34,024 nucleotides of DNA from Nostoc paludosum FACHB-159 (GTDB taxonomy: Bacteria; Cyanobacteriota; Cyanobacteriia; Cyanobacteriales; Nostocaceae), in contig NZ_JACJTU010000064.1 of NCBI RefSeq assembly GCF_014698835.1, positions 1 to 34,024 of the forward strand, given 5' to 3'. Shown here piece after piece: positions 33,986 to 34,024 of the stretch; position 1 is the first letter of the stretch, and each line of letters starts with the position of its first letter. The notes below the pieces were generated by a model. It was not told the origin of the DNA. It worked only from the letters and a program-made list of their open reading frames with translations, and did not search any database. A program made the translations under genes and the position numbers.

Positions 33986-34024
33986 AATAGTTACCTGCAT
34001 TTAGAACAAACCTCAGTTCTTTTG

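Overview
The window looks like chromosome or large-plasmid DNA of a filamentous, probably heterocyst-forming (Nostocales-type) cyanobacterium. The evidence is the many HIP1 octamers (GCGATCGC, for example near 1015, 1228, 7254, 13380, 24450, 28911, 29585, 31024, 31496, 31545 and 31618), a heptanucleotide tandem repeat at the right end, AT-rich spacers and typical cyanobacterial families (WD40 remnants, kinases with extra domains). I see no rRNA, tRNA or CRISPR array.

Left part (1-7316), mixed accessory genes: a frameshifted WD40 remnant, an exported nuclease-fold protein that has lost catalytic residues, and an e(P4)-type HAD acid phosphatase. These face a minus-strand set: an exported Cys-rich protein, a PhnD-like periplasmic binding protein, and a membrane Ser/Thr kinase whose extracytoplasmic tail resembles the C-terminal domain of that binding protein. 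A 56-residue ribbon-helix-helix gene and a decayed SAM-dependent methyltransferase follow.

Middle (7317-12583): a two-gene histidine kinase / response regulator operon. The regulator's output domain looks like the RelE/ParE toxin fold. Next is a zinc-motif protein gene that is interrupted in its third codon by a defective IS1380-family element (11116-12573). The insertion has 16-bp inverted ends and a TACA target duplication, so the original reading frame can be rebuilt exactly.

Defence-like island (12694-30703, all minus strand, read right to left): an XRE regulator, a UvrD-type helicase fused to a PD-(D/E)XK iron-sulfur nuclease, a beta-class N6-adenine methyltransferase, a type III Res-like helicase-nuclease, HerA, NurA, a second UvrD helicase, a separate Cas4/RecB-like iron-sulfur nuclease, two unrecognised proteins (one with a zinc finger) and a DUF262/HNH (GmrSD-like) nuclease. 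The core from the fused helicase to the split nuclease is tightly packed (gaps of about 2-66 bp and one 8-bp overlap), so I read it as one long operon. A likely scheme is methylation-based self marking plus ATP-driven end processing and degradation of foreign DNA. I cannot match the whole gene set to a named system from memory; it is the best candidate here for an undescribed one.

Right end (30886-34024): a plasmid/island-type module with three small minus-strand genes and an XRE repressor, divergent from a gene with an internally duplicated domain. The divergent region holds two copies of a CTACT-N3-AGTAG palindrome. A near copy lies upstream of the defence-operon XRE gene, suggesting a regulatory link.
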